Source: Paenibacillus sp. KS-LC4 (GTDB lineage: Bacteria > Bacillota > Bacilli > Paenibacillales > Paenibacillaceae). Taken from it: 64,000 nt of DNA. Below, one piece after another: positions 43,358 through 53,202 of the stretch. The number at the start of each line of letters is the position of its first letter. Position 1 is the stretch's first letter. The stretch lies in NCBI RefSeq assembly GCF_036894955.1, contig NZ_CP145905.1:1867501-1931500 (forward strand). Direction: 5' to 3'. Below the pieces are notes generated by a model, which worked only from the letters and a program-made list of their open reading frames with translations, searched no databases and had not been told where the DNA came from. Both the position numbers and the translations under genes were made by a program.

Positions 43358-45454
43358 ATGAACACTCGCTTTTCGATCAGACGGTTGTTGCTTCTAACTT
43401 TAGCTGGGTTATTGCTCATTTCAATGTGGCATGTACAGCCCTCTCAAGGAGCTGTACCTCAGCTTGATTCGATACGAGTCGCCATTTTTTTGCAATTTCC
43501 GGGGAAATATCAGGTGAATACGGCCGCTGCTACACTCAGCTCGGCTGGCGGCTTGTCCATAGGTATGAAGCAGCCATCCGGCACGGAGGAATGGCTGCGG
43601 GAATCAGGCAATGTACAGGCCCGCTTTGCAAAGGATGATTATAAGGTCAAGGTGCTGGAAACGAACAGCTTCGAAACGGCGCTGAGCGCTTATAAACGAG
43701 TGCAAGCAGCCAAGGGCAGCGGTTTTATTACTTCCTTAACGAAGAAAAGCAAGACGGTGTACCAAGTAACAGAAGGTACCTACAAAACCGTCGACGAAGC
43801 AAAAACAGCGCTAGGCAAATGGAAGACAGACAGCGAGCTCATGAAGCTTTCCGGCGGCTCTCAGCCGGAGCTGCAAGGTCCGCTTCATCTGGAAAGCACA
43901 GGCTACGCCTCTAAAGCCGCAGCTGACAAGGCGGCCGCAGCATTCGAGGCAGCAGGTATTGATACGTATATCGCTGTACGCAAGCCTTCAAGCGGGCTGC
44001 GTTATTCCGTTATGGTAGGTGCTGCTGCCAGCAGCGCTGACCTGGATCTTATTAAGGTGGCGACTGGAGCAGCTGGCGTCAGCCTGCTGCAGGCCGATGT
44101 GTTAACGCCGTATTTGCTGCTAAAGAGCGATCACACGCTGACAGGCAAGTCAGGAAGCCCGCTTACGATGTATACGTTTCCTGTAACAAGCGCTAAAGTG
44201 TGGGTAGAGCCGGCAGGCAAAGAAACGATTAAGCTGACGGAGCGATACAGCCGCACGTATCGCGGGGCGTTTGAATTCAGTGATTTTAATGGCAAGCTTG
44301 CCGTTGTAAATGAACTTCCGTTTGAGCAGTATTTGTATTCGGTTGTAGGGGCGGAAATGGTGTCCTCTTGGCCGCAGGAGGCTTTGAAGGCCCAAGCGGT
44401 AGCCGCTAGAACGTATGCACTCTATCAAGGCTCGGGTTTTCAAATCGCCCATGTGGTCGATAGCGTGAGCAGCCAGGCCTATGCCGGCACAAGCACGGAG
44501 AAGCAATCAACGATTCAAGCGGTAGATGCGACGCAAGGCGAGGTTGTACTGTACAAGGGCAAGCTGATCGAGGCGCTTTATTCCTCCAATGGCGGCGGGG
44601 CTACAGCGGATGCGAAGGAGGTATGGGGCAATGCAGTCCCCTATTTGACCAGCGTCAAAAGCCCGACGGACAGCTCGGCGGAGAAAGGGCTGTTCAGCTG
44701 GTACCGCGTCGTGCTCCCAAGCGGCTTGACTGGCTATATTCGCGAGGATTTGCTTACAGCAACAAGCGAAACGAACCCTGCAGGAATAAAGCTGATGAAG
44801 GTGAACACGGACGGCGTAAAGGTACGGAAAATACCGCTCATTCAGGATGATGTTCCTCTGGTTGGTCAGGTTAATGAGGGGGCTAAGGTTGTCGTTTTGG
44901 AAAAATCGGTGCAATCGGGGCCGATGTCTTGGGTACGAGGTCCGTTCAGCTCAGAAGAGCTGGTCGCTTCACTCAAGAGCGTCACTACGATATCCGGACC
45001 GATTCATTCGCTTCAAGTGAGCAAGACAGGACCGTCTGGACGCGCTACGGAGCTGCTCGCAAACGGCAAAAAGCTAGAGGTTAAATATCCAGATATGCTG
45101 CGGACGGCGCTTGGGAGCTTGCCAAGCACCCTATTCCAAATTGACGAGACGGCACGTGTCACCGTACTTGGAGCGAATAAGAAAACGACCACAAAGCCGG
45201 AGAGCGCAGGTGCGATCTATACGGTCGGGGCAGGCGGCGAAGTGAAGCAAATGGATGCCAAGCTGTATATGATGGGCAGCAAAGGCCAAGTCCGTGAAGC
45301 AACCAAGACGCCGAGCTTCCGTTTCGTCGGCACAGGCTTCGGTCATGGAATCGGCTTGTCCCAATATGGGGCGCTAGGCCTTGCTGAGCAAGGGTATGAC
45401 TACTCTTATATTCTGAAATACTATTATAATGATGTAACTATCGCTAAGGAATGA
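43358..45454 (+). CDS. SpoIID/LytB-domain protein with SPOR-like repeats
   Basis: 698-residue exported protein. Signal peptide (RRLLLLTLAGLLLISMW), then a region with two SPOR-like segments (YKVKVLETNSFETALSAYKR and YQVTEGTYKTVDEAKTALGK), then the SpoIID domain (about 300-480: PFEQYLYSVVGAEM, KAQAVAARTYAL, SNGGGATADAKEVWG). The C-terminal GTGFGHGIGLSQYGALGLAE completes the SpoIID core after a ~180-residue insertion that includes an SH3-like stretch. SpoIID-type domains are lytic transglycosylases that act on denuded glycan strands. This is not the engulfment SpoIID of B. subtilis (343 aa); its place after ruvB suggests a distinct paralogue. Confidence 0.9.
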   Translation: MNTRFSIRRLLLLTLAGLLLISMWHVQPSQGAVPQLDSIRVAIFLQFPGKYQVNTAAATLSSAGGLSIGMKQPSGTEEWLRESGNVQARFAKDDYKVKVLETNSFETALSAYKRVQAAKGSGFITSLTKKSKTVYQVTEGTYKTVDEAKTALGKWKTDSELMKLSGGSQPELQGPLHLESTGYASKAAADKAAAAFEAAGIDTYIAVRKPSSGLRYSVMVGAAASSADLDLIKVATGAAGVSLLQADVLTPYLLLKSDHTLTGKSGSPLTMYTFPVTSAKVWVEPAGKETIKLTERYSRTYRGAFEFSDFNGKLAVVNELPFEQYLYSVVGAEMVSSWPQEALKAQAVAARTYALYQGSGFQIAHVVDSVSSQAYAGTSTEKQSTIQAVDATQGEVVLYKGKLIEALYSSNGGGATADAKEVWGNAVPYLTSVKSPTDSSAEKGLFSWYRVVLPSGLTGYIREDLLTATSETNPAGIKLMKVNTDGVKVRKIPLIQDDVPLVGQVNEGAKVVVLEKSVQSGPMSWVRGPFSSEELVASLKSVTTISGPIHSLQVSKTGPSGRATELLANGKKLEVKYPDMLRTALGSLPSTLFQIDETARVTVLGANKKTTTKPESAGAIYTVGAGGEVKQMDAKLYMMGSKGQVREATKTPSFRFVGTGFGHGIGLSQYGALGLAEQGYDYSYILKYYYNDVTIAKE

Positions 45455-45464
45455 TGACTGACAG

Positions 45465-46511
45465 ATGAACGTAGAAATGTTTGATTTTGAACTGCCGGAG
45501 CATTTAATCGCCCAGACGCCGCTGCTGCAGCGGACCTCATCAAGGCTCTTAACGCTGGACCGCAGCAGTGGCGCGGTGAACCATAAAGGCTTCACCGATC
45601 TGGCGCAGCATTTGCATGCCGGCGATGTGCTGGTGCTTAATGACACTAGGGTACTGCCTGCTCGTTTAATTGGCGCGAAGGCGGATACGGGGGCGAAGAT
45701 TGAGCTTTTGCTGCTTAAGCAGCTCGAAGGAGACCGCTGGGAGGCGCTGGCGAAGCCAGCCAAGCGCATGAAGATCGGTACAGAGGTTTGGTTTGGCGAC
45801 GATGGCAGCGGCCAGCCTCTGCTGCGTGCCTTTGTAGAAGAGGAAGGCGATATGGGCGGACGCACGATTCGTTTTGCCTATTCGGGCATTTTTCAGGAGC
45901 TGCTGGAGCGGCTTGGCGAAATGCCGCTTCCCCCATACATTCGGGAACGTTTGGAGGAGCGTGAGCGCTACCAGACCGTATTTGCCAAGCATAACGGCTC
46001 GGCAGCCGCACCGACGGCGGGGCTCCATTTTACAGCCGATTTTTTGAAGCAGCTTGCGGATAAAGGTGTGCGAATTGCCTATGTGACGCTGCATGTAGGA
46101 CTCGGAACGTTTCGGCCGATGTCGGTTGACGTTGTGGAAGAGCATGTCATGCATTCGGAATATTACGAGCTTAGCGAGGAGACGGCTGCGCTGCTGAATC
46201 AGGCGAGGGCCGAAGGTGCGCGAATCGTTGCGGTAGGGACAACCTCAGCGCGGACGCTGGAAACCGTTGCGACCCGCTTTGAAAATGAAAGCATTCAGGC
46301 ATGCAGCGGCTGGACTGATATATTTATTTTTCCCGGCTATTCCTTCAAGCTTGTTAATGCGCTGCTGACCAATTTCCATTTGCCCAAGTCGACGCTGGTT
46401 ATGCTCGTCAGCGCGCTTGCTGGGCGCGATGCGGTGATGAGCGCGTATGCGGAAGCGATTCGTGAGGAATACCGCTTTTTCAGCTTCGGCGATGCGATGT
46501 TTATTTATTAA
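45465..46511 (+). CDS. queA: S-adenosylmethionine:tRNA ribosyltransferase-isomerase
   Basis: Penultimate queuosine step: transfers and isomerises the ribosyl group of SAM to preQ1 in tRNA to give epoxyqueuosine. Family segments: [69 protein letters not shown] and [16 protein letters not shown]. 348 aa. Directly precedes tgt. Confidence 0.97.
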   Translation: MNVEMFDFELPEHLIAQTPLLQRTSSRLLTLDRSSGAVNHKGFTDLAQHLHAGDVLVLNDTRVLPARLIGAKADTGAKIELLLLKQLEGDRWEALAKPAKRMKIGTEVWFGDDGSGQPLLRAFVEEEGDMGGRTIRFAYSGIFQELLERLGEMPLPPYIRERLEERERYQTVFAKHNGSAAAPTAGLHFTADFLKQLADKGVRIAYVTLHVGLGTFRPMSVDVVEEHVMHSEYYELSEETAALLNQARAEGARIVAVGTTSARTLETVATRFENESIQACSGWTDIFIFPGYSFKLVNALLTNFHLPKSTLVMLVSALAGRDAVMSAYAEAIREEYRFFSFGDAMFIY

Positions 46512-46549
46512 TAGTAATGCAACAAAATTAAAGAGGACAGGAAGCGTGA

Positions 46550-47686
<1,137 letters not shown>

Positions 47687-47701
47687 AAAGGGGGGATTTC
47701 A

Positions 47702-48022
47702 ATGCCACTATGGTTAGCAGATGCAGCTGGTGCGCCAACGAATAGTATTTGGGGAATGGCATGGCCGATACTACTGATGTTCGCCGTGTTCTACTTCTTG
47801 CTTATTCGACCGCAACAGAAGAAACAGAAGCAGCGTACAGCGCTGTTGTCGCAACTGAAAAAAGGCGATAAAATTTCAACAATCGGCGGGATGCACGGTA
47901 CAATTGCAGAATTGACGGATGACACAGTCGTACTTCGCGTCAATGATACGGTTAAGCTGACATTTGAACGCAGCGCAATTAGCTCGGTCATTAGCAGTGC
48001 ACCTACGCTTTCGAAAGAGTAG
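47702..48022 (+). CDS. yajC: Preprotein translocase accessory protein YajC
   Basis: 106-residue single-pass protein of the SecDF-YajC complex. One N-terminal helix (WPILLMFAVFYFLLI) followed by RPQQKKQKQ and the cytoplasmic KKGDKISTIGGMHGTI beta domain. secD and secF are 5 kb downstream. Ends at a strong terminator. Confidence 0.95.
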   Translation: MPLWLADAAGAPTNSIWGMAWPILLMFAVFYFLLIRPQQKKQKQRTALLSQLKKGDKISTIGGMHGTIAELTDDTVVLRVNDTVKLTFERSAISSVISSAPTLSKE

Positions 48023-48033
48023 TAGGATAGCTC

Positions 48034-48085
48034 AAAAAAGCTTGCGCCTTGAAGGATTGACCTTCAAGGCGCAAGCTTTTTTTTA
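48034..48085 (+). terminator. Very strong terminator after yajC
   Basis: Perfect 22-bp inverted repeat from 48034-48055 to 48061-48082 (core CTTGCGCCTTGAAGG), 5-nt loop, T tract. Confidence 0.93.
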
Positions 48086-48190
48086 AAATATAAGAATGTA
48101 TAAGTTTCACGCTTATAAATGGGCTTATATTTCTAAGGCAAAGCTCTTCATCGCAATGGAACGCAATGGAAGGACGACGAAGTCGTTTGT
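48085..48190 (+). repeat. Dispersed hairpin-forming repeat, copy B
   Basis: ATATAAGAATGTATAAG, then CTTATAAATGGGCTTATATT as in copy A; the GC-rich middle is diverged but the end GGAAGGACGACGAAGTCGTT with its hairpin is retained. Together with copy C it flanks the yrzE-like gene in inverted orientation. Confidence 0.8.
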
Positions 48191-48233
48191 GCTTGATATA
48201 TAAGCAAATACAAGCTGCTGCTCTTTCACCGAA

Positions 48234-48626
48234 TTACTTCTTGAGATTGACGCCAATAACGCCCCCGAAAGCGCCAAGCAGCAAAGTAACGCCAAGCACA
48301 ATCGCGGTATGCAGGGAAAAGCCGGCATCGGCAGCCAGAAAGCCGATTAACAGTATAGTCACACCATAGAGAAGTCCGAGCAATCCGCCCTGGTACCAGC
48401 CTTTCATGCCGGAACGCTTGCCCGACGTTAATCCGCCGGCAAAAGCGGACAAGCCATGAATACACGTTGCGAAGGTCGGCAGGCTGCTTTCCTTCATATT
48501 GCCGAAGTGAAGCAGCAGCGAAAGCAGCAAAGCGCCTAAAGCAAGCCAAACGATAGCATAAAGAAGACCCGCCAACATAGGGGAAGCGATCTGGGGCGGC
48601 CGCGGCACATGTTTAATCGGATTCAT
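48234..48626 (-). CDS. yrzE: TIGR04086/YrzE-like membrane protein
   Basis: 130 residues with four hydrophobic helices (AGLLYAIVWLALGALLLSLLL, FATCIHGLSAFAGGLTSG, LLGLLYGVTILLIGFL, IVLGVTLLLGAFGGVIGV; written in pieces). The small-residue-rich four-helix layout and the place beside yajC correspond to YrzE of B. subtilis, function unknown. ATG 48626 has AAGGAGG seven bases upstream; the upstream in-frame extension lacks a site. Flanked by inverted copies of the dispersed repeat. Confidence 0.8.
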   Translation of the reverse strand: MNPIKHVPRPPQIASPMLAGLLYAIVWLALGALLLSLLLHFGNMKESSLPTFATCIHGLSAFAGGLTSGKRSGMKGWYQGGLLGLLYGVTILLIGFLAADAGFSLHTAIVLGVTLLLGAFGGVIGVNLKK

Positions 48627-48739
48627 CGATTTCCTCCTTAAATTCCTTTTACTTAAACCATATGGCCAGGCTGTGTGGAATAGTACAAACAAGTGAGAGA
48701 GTGGACGAAATTCTATCCGATTACGTATAATGTGAGGGA

Positions 48740-48843
48740 CAATGTGAAACGGCTATCGCCGTCCTTTGGCGGCGCGGCGCGTTTCAGTCCGAGAAATATA
48801 AGCCCATTTATAAGGGGAAACTTATAAATGCTTATATTTTAAG
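48740..48843 (-). repeat. Dispersed hairpin-forming repeat, copy C
   Basis: Reverse orientation relative to copies A and B. It shares ATATAAGCATTTATAAGTTT, CTTATAAATGGGCTTATATT and GCGCCGCCAAAGGACG; the terminal hairpin is ACGGC-GATA-GCCGT where A and B have ACGAC/GTCGT, a compensatory pair change. Ends 15 bp before the transporter start codon. Confidence 0.85.
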
Positions 48844-48858
48844 AAAGGGTGAAGCGAG

Positions 48859-50196
48859 ATGGAAACCAAGGCAGCAGGAATGCTTTACAATCCGGCGGCT
48901 TGGCAGGTTATCGCAGTAGCAGTTATTTTTTTGGTAACCTATGCCTTTGTCATTACGGATAAAATCAATCGGGCAGTGGCGGCGCTGGCAGGCGCATTTC
49001 TCATATTGGTGCTTGGCATATTGGATCTGCGGTATGCTTTTACGGAGGCGGTCGGCTGGCGCGTCATTATGCTGCTCATCGGGATGATGCTGCTTGTCGG
49101 CATTTTGAACCGGGCAGGCGTCATCCCATACATAGCGATTAAGCTGGCCCAGTGGGCTCAAGGAAGCTCGTGGAAAATATTTATATTGCTCATTGCCTTA
49201 ACGGGCATTAGCTCAGCGTTTTTGGACAATGTAACCATTATGCTGCTCGTTATTCCGGTGACGATGTCGATTACAAAATTGCTGAAGCTGAATCCCTACC
49301 CGTTTGTTTTTGCCGAAATTGTCGCTTCGAACATTGGTGGAGCGGCTACTTTAATCGGTGATCCGGTTAATATGATAATTGGAGCTGCCAACAAGCAGTT
49401 GACGTTTAATGCCTTTATTGTCCATTTAGGACCCGTATCGTTGTTTATTTTGATCGTTACTATCGGTTTGTTTTTGTTCGTGTACCGCAAGCATTTTAAG
49501 CCTACGCATAAAAGCAAGGAAGCAGACGAACTGATGAGGCTTTCCGCCAGCTCCTATATTAAAAATCGCCCGCTGATGATCAAAGCAGTGACCGTATTTT
49601 TACTAACAATCATTGCCTTTACGCTCCATTCCATATTAGACATAGAGCCGGCGGCTATTGCGCTTGGCAGCGCGGCATTGCTCATGATTATCGGTCTAAA
49701 GCGCAAGGAGGCAGAAATCGCCTTCCGCATGGTGGATTGGGGCACGATTTTATTTTTTATCGGCTTATTTATTATGGTAGCGGGGCTTTCGGCGACGAAC
49801 TGGACAACCCAAATCGCTTTGGTTTTGCTGCAAATGACTTCCGGTAATGCGGATATAGCATCCGTGCTGCTATTGTGGATTTCCGGTGTAGCCTCCGCCA
49901 CAATGGATAATGTGCCGTTTGTGACGGCAATGGTGCCGGTCATTCACGCGATGGGCGCTGAACTCGGACTGAACGCGAGTCAAATGGAGCCGCTGTGGTG
50001 GTCGCTGTCGCTTGGTGCAAATCTCGGCAGCAACGGAACGCTTATTGGCGCCTCTGCAAATGTAATTGCCGCTGGCCTTGCTCTGCGGGAAGGCAAAAGC
50101 TTTCATTTCAGAGCTTTTCTTAAAGTGGGTGCGCCGATTGCGTTCATGTCGTTGCTTGTCTCCACAGCCTACGTGTATTTTATTCTGATTCCCTAA
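48859..50196 (+). CDS. ArsB/NhaD-type ion transporter (IT superfamily)
   Basis: 445 residues, about eleven membrane helices, two inverted repeats each with a helix break: ISSAFLDNVTIMLLVIPV with GGAATLIGDPVNMIIG, and VASATMDNVPFVTAMVPV with LGSNGTLIGASANVIAAG. The paired DN motifs and the TLIG hairpins identify the ArsB/NhaD/CitM group of secondary transporters. Substrate (sodium/proton, arsenite or carboxylate) cannot be told from sequence. AAAGGGTGAAG before the ATG lies at the edge of repeat copy C, so expression may be affected by the repeat hairpins. Confidence 0.88.
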   Translation: METKAAGMLYNPAAWQVIAVAVIFLVTYAFVITDKINRAVAALAGAFLILVLGILDLRYAFTEAVGWRVIMLLIGMMLLVGILNRAGVIPYIAIKLAQWAQGSSWKIFILLIALTGISSAFLDNVTIMLLVIPVTMSITKLLKLNPYPFVFAEIVASNIGGAATLIGDPVNMIIGAANKQLTFNAFIVHLGPVSLFILIVTIGLFLFVYRKHFKPTHKSKEADELMRLSASSYIKNRPLMIKAVTVFLLTIIAFTLHSILDIEPAAIALGSAALLMIIGLKRKEAEIAFRMVDWGTILFFIGLFIMVAGLSATNWTTQIALVLLQMTSGNADIASVLLLWISGVASATMDNVPFVTAMVPVIHAMGAELGLNASQMEPLWWSLSLGANLGSNGTLIGASANVIAAGLALREGKSFHFRAFLKVGAPIAFMSLLVSTAYVYFILIP

Positions 50197-50333
50197 TTTT
50201 TATGTTTTCCCGCCTTTACCATAAATTCGTGCCTGGCCGTTTCGTATGAGGGACATGGCGGCAGGTGAGAATACGTGTACAGACTGCTCAGGCCAAATGC
50301 AGCAGGCGCGAGCGATGAAGGAGGCGGGATCAC

Positions 50334-51098
50334 TTGGAATTTCTGGCCCTTGTGCTGCGTACCATATTGATTTATTTCATTGTATTTCTCATTATGCGGT
50401 TTATGGGGAAACGGGAAATCGGGAAGCTGTCGGTTTTTGACCTCGTTATCTCGGTCATGATTGCCGAAATCGCCGTGATCGTTATAGAGGATTTGGATCG
50501 AACGATGTGGGAAGGCATTGTGCCGATGGTTATATTAATGCTCGTGCAGGTGGGCATGGCTTATGTGGCGCTGAAAAATCGCAAGCTGCGGCTCTTATTT
50601 GACGGCAAGCCCAGCATCATTATGGCGAAGGGCAAGCTCAATCGCGATGTGATGCGCAAGCAGCGCTACAATCTGGATGATTTAATGCTCCAGCTTAGAG
50701 AAAATCAAATTACACGAATTTCTGATGTGGAATTTGCAATTTTGGAGACGAGCGGCAAGCTGTCGGTTATTCCTAAAAATAACGATGAGGCTCCTTCAGA
50801 AATGACGGAGGAGCATTTGTTTACTGAGCCGGAGCTGAACAGCAGCAGCAGTAGCAGCGAAGCCGAGCAAAATGCTAAAGTCATTCCGCCTAAATATCGT
50901 TTTGAAATTTTGCCCATTCCGCTCATTATGGACGGCAAAGTACAGGATGAAAATTTGGTGAAGCTGGAGAAAACCCGTTTTTGGTTGAAAAATGTATTGC
51001 AGAATGAAGGTGTAACCGACTTCAAGGAAGTATTTCTGTGTACAATAGACCATAAAGGCAAGCTGTTTTTGGATAAAACGAAGAAGCCGCGAAAGTAG
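50334..51098 (+). CDS. DUF421 (YetF-type) membrane protein
   Basis: 254 residues: three N-terminal membrane helices then a cytoplasmic alpha/beta domain. MRFMGKREIGKLSVFDLVIS is the hallmark of the YrbG/YetF/DUF421 family, as are the PSIIMAKGKLNRDVMRKQRYN and the LDDLMLQLRENQI segments. A Ser-rich insertion (ELNSSSSSSEAEQN) separates the two cytosolic halves. In B. subtilis, YrbG lies at this locus next to spoVB. Start TTG 50334 after AAGGAGG. Function unproven; some members affect spore germinant or envelope functions. Confidence 0.87.
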   Translation: MEFLALVLRTILIYFIVFLIMRFMGKREIGKLSVFDLVISVMIAEIAVIVIEDLDRTMWEGIVPMVILMLVQVGMAYVALKNRKLRLLFDGKPSIIMAKGKLNRDVMRKQRYNLDDLMLQLRENQITRISDVEFAILETSGKLSVIPKNNDEAPSEMTEEHLFTEPELNSSSSSSEAEQNAKVIPPKYRFEILPIPLIMDGKVQDENLVKLEKTRFWLKNVLQNEGVTDFKEVFLCTIDHKGKLFLDKTKKPRK

Positions 51099-51137
51099 CT
51101 GGGGGATATTATTTCCCAGCCTGCTCGCGGCTTTTTT
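51084..51137 (+). terminator. Terminator between DUF421 gene and spoVB
   Basis: Two-tier stem: AAGCCGCGA (51084-51092) / TCGCGGCTT (51125-51133) outside and GCTGGG / CCCAGC inside, then T7. The stem starts within the last codons of the DUF421 gene. Confidence 0.85.
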
Positions 51138-51154
51138 TAATACATGTATGACCG

Positions 51155-52720
51155 CTAAGTCCGTGAAAACCAATGGCCGATTTTGGGCAAACGGGCGAGG
51201 TCATGTCGGTCAATAATGTTGGTCCATACCATTAAGGCCAAATATACAATAGCCCCGCATGCACAGGCAACGAGCAAATTCACCCATTCCGCGGCGAGCA
51301 GCTCACGATTCATCACGAAGCGAGCAGCAGCCCCCATAACGACCATGGCAGAGATCACCTTCATAAAATCGCGCAGCCTCATGCGGAAGCCGATCAGCTT
51401 GAGTACGCTAATGCCATGCAGTGCAGTGACAAGTACAATATTTAAATTAATTGCAATCAAAGCGCCATATATGCCAAATTCGGGCTTGGAGGCAAGATAA
51501 ACAATGAAGACCAGCTTAATAGCGGCCCCTATTAACGTGTTCATAAGCGCCTTACCCGGTTTATCCAGCGCCTGAAGAGTGGCTTGCAGTGGAGCCTGCA
51601 AATAAATAAAAAGGCCGACAGGGGCAAGCAGTTGCAGCATAGGAGCAATTTCACTGTGGTTGTACAGCATTCGGCAGATCGGCTCGGCAAATAGGCCAAG
51701 AATAACGACGAAGGGTGCACCTGCGACAAGTGCCAGCCTCATGGATTGATGCAAACGCTTATGTATCGTTGCCATATCGCCCCTTGACGCCGCTTCGGAA
51801 AGCGACGGAATAAGCGAGGAGGCAAGGGAGTAGGTCAAAGCGGTAGGCAGCAGGATAAGCGGTATGACCATGCCTTGCAGCGCTCCGTATTGCGCTGTAG
51901 CAATGCCTGTAGCGATACCTGCCATAGCTAGACTGCGAGCGGTGAAGATGGATTCCAGCAAATAGGATAGCGAGCCGACTAGGCGGCTGGCAGTGACAGG
52001 TATGGACAAGCTAAGCAGCTTGCCCATAATGGGCGCTTTATCTTCTGTTGCAGCTTGCTTGCTTGCCTCAGCCAGCTGAGCGGGAGTTCTTTTTTCCCTT
52101 GCATATTTCCATAGCAGGACAGCTAGTCCTCCAATTTCCCCCACCACAACGCCAAGCATGGCGCCGGCTGCTGCCCATTCCACGCCTTTGGGCATGAGGA
52201 GCATCGCGAAGCCAAGCGAGAAAATAATGCGCAGCACCGTCTCCACAATTTGGGAGGCCGCAGATGGAATCATATTTTGCTTGCCCTGGAAGTAGCCGCG
52301 AAATACAGATGAAATCCCGACGATCAGCAGCATCGGAGTCATGAACAGAAACGTGCGCTGTACACGCTTGTCCGGCAGCAAATGCGCGGTTATCCATGGC
52401 GAGAACAGCAGCAGCAGGCTGGTCAGCGTAATCGCGAGCAAGATCGTGAGCAGCATCGCACTGCGAAAAATATGGCGGACCCGTCCCTCATCTTCGTTTG
52501 ACTGGGCTTCGGCAATCCATTTGGCAACGGCGAGCGGAATGCCGCCGGTTATGATGGTCAGCATGACGGCCAAAAACGGATAGCTTAGCTGATACAGCCC
52601 AACGCCTTCGGCGCCTATAATGCGCGGCAGCGCAATGCGCGGGACGAAGCCGAGTATTCGATTGATGACGCCCGCCGCAAGTAAAATCATGGCTCCTTTT
52701 ATAAACGTTTGCTTGGTCAT
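51155..52720 (-). CDS. spoVB: Stage V sporulation protein B, MOP-family flippase
   Basis: 521 residues, about fourteen helices, polysaccharide-biosynthesis/MATE-like (MOP superfamily). In B. subtilis SpoVB is needed for cortex synthesis, probably by flipping lipid-linked precursors. Start TFIKGAMILLAAGVINRILG, FRGYFQGKQNM and the SLIPSLSEAASRGD motif are typical. Converges with the DUF421 gene; divergent from comN. Confidence 0.93.
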   Translation of the reverse strand: MTKQTFIKGAMILLAAGVINRILGFVPRIALPRIIGAEGVGLYQLSYPFLAVMLTIITGGIPLAVAKWIAEAQSNEDEGRVRHIFRSAMLLTILLAITLTSLLLLFSPWITAHLLPDKRVQRTFLFMTPMLLIVGISSVFRGYFQGKQNMIPSAASQIVETVLRIIFSLGFAMLLMPKGVEWAAAGAMLGVVVGEIGGLAVLLWKYAREKRTPAQLAEASKQAATEDKAPIMGKLLSLSIPVTASRLVGSLSYLLESIFTARSLAMAGIATGIATAQYGALQGMVIPLILLPTALTYSLASSLIPSLSEAASRGDMATIHKRLHQSMRLALVAGAPFVVILGLFAEPICRMLYNHSEIAPMLQLLAPVGLFIYLQAPLQATLQALDKPGKALMNTLIGAAIKLVFIVYLASKPEFGIYGALIAINLNIVLVTALHGISVLKLIGFRMRLRDFMKVISAMVVMGAAARFVMNRELLAAEWVNLLVACACGAIVYLALMVWTNIIDRHDLARLPKIGHWFSRT

Positions 52721-52880
52721 ACTCGCCCCTCATTCCATTAGCCGTATTGTTGCAGTATCATTGTTATGCACGGCATGTCCGAATCATGATTGGATTATGA
52801 ACATCTCTCCGTATGCAGGAATATGCGCCTTGGGCAGCGAATAGTAGCAGTCAAGGCAAAAAAGCACGGGAGGCGCGGCT

Positions 52881-53120
52881 ATGGAGGAACAGGACCTGGT
52901 TCAGGTAATTGAACAGCTGTGCAACAGCAAGGCAGAGGAGTTTCAGCTCATTGGCTATGAACATGCAAGCGGCAAAGATATTTGGGAGTGCGTAAGCGCG
53001 GGTTATAAAAAGAGCGGGCAGCCGGAGCTGCATAAGCTGGTCAACGACATTTTGTCGCTAAAGGTGACAAGCTTTATGAACTTTTTGACGATTAGCGCTT
53101 ACCGGGGAACCCATTTCTAA
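52881..53120 (+). CDS. comN: ComN/YrzD-type post-transcriptional regulator
   Basis: 79-residue cytoplasmic protein of the ComN family (QLCNSKAEEFQLIGYEHA, KDIWECVSAGYKK, KLVNDILSLKVTSFMNFLT). In B. subtilis ComN promotes comE mRNA accumulation and localises to poles with DivIVA. Lies between spoVB and secD as in Bacillus. ATG 52881 follows GGGAGGCG. Confidence 0.88.
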   Translation: MEEQDLVQVIEQLCNSKAEEFQLIGYEHASGKDIWECVSAGYKKSGQPELHKLVNDILSLKVTSFMNFLTISAYRGTHF

Positions 53121-53138
53121 GGGGAGGGTTTCTTTTTT

Positions 53139-53167
53139 TTGACTCAAAATTTGCTCGCAAGTATAAT
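53139..53167 (+). promoter_or_regulatory. secDF promoter
   Basis: TTGACT (53139-53144), 17-bp spacer, TATAAT (53162-53167), 36 bp before secD. Near-consensus. Confidence 0.75.
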
Positions 53168-53202
53168 AGGAATATTGAGATCATAAGGGGGACTTAGGAA
53201 AT

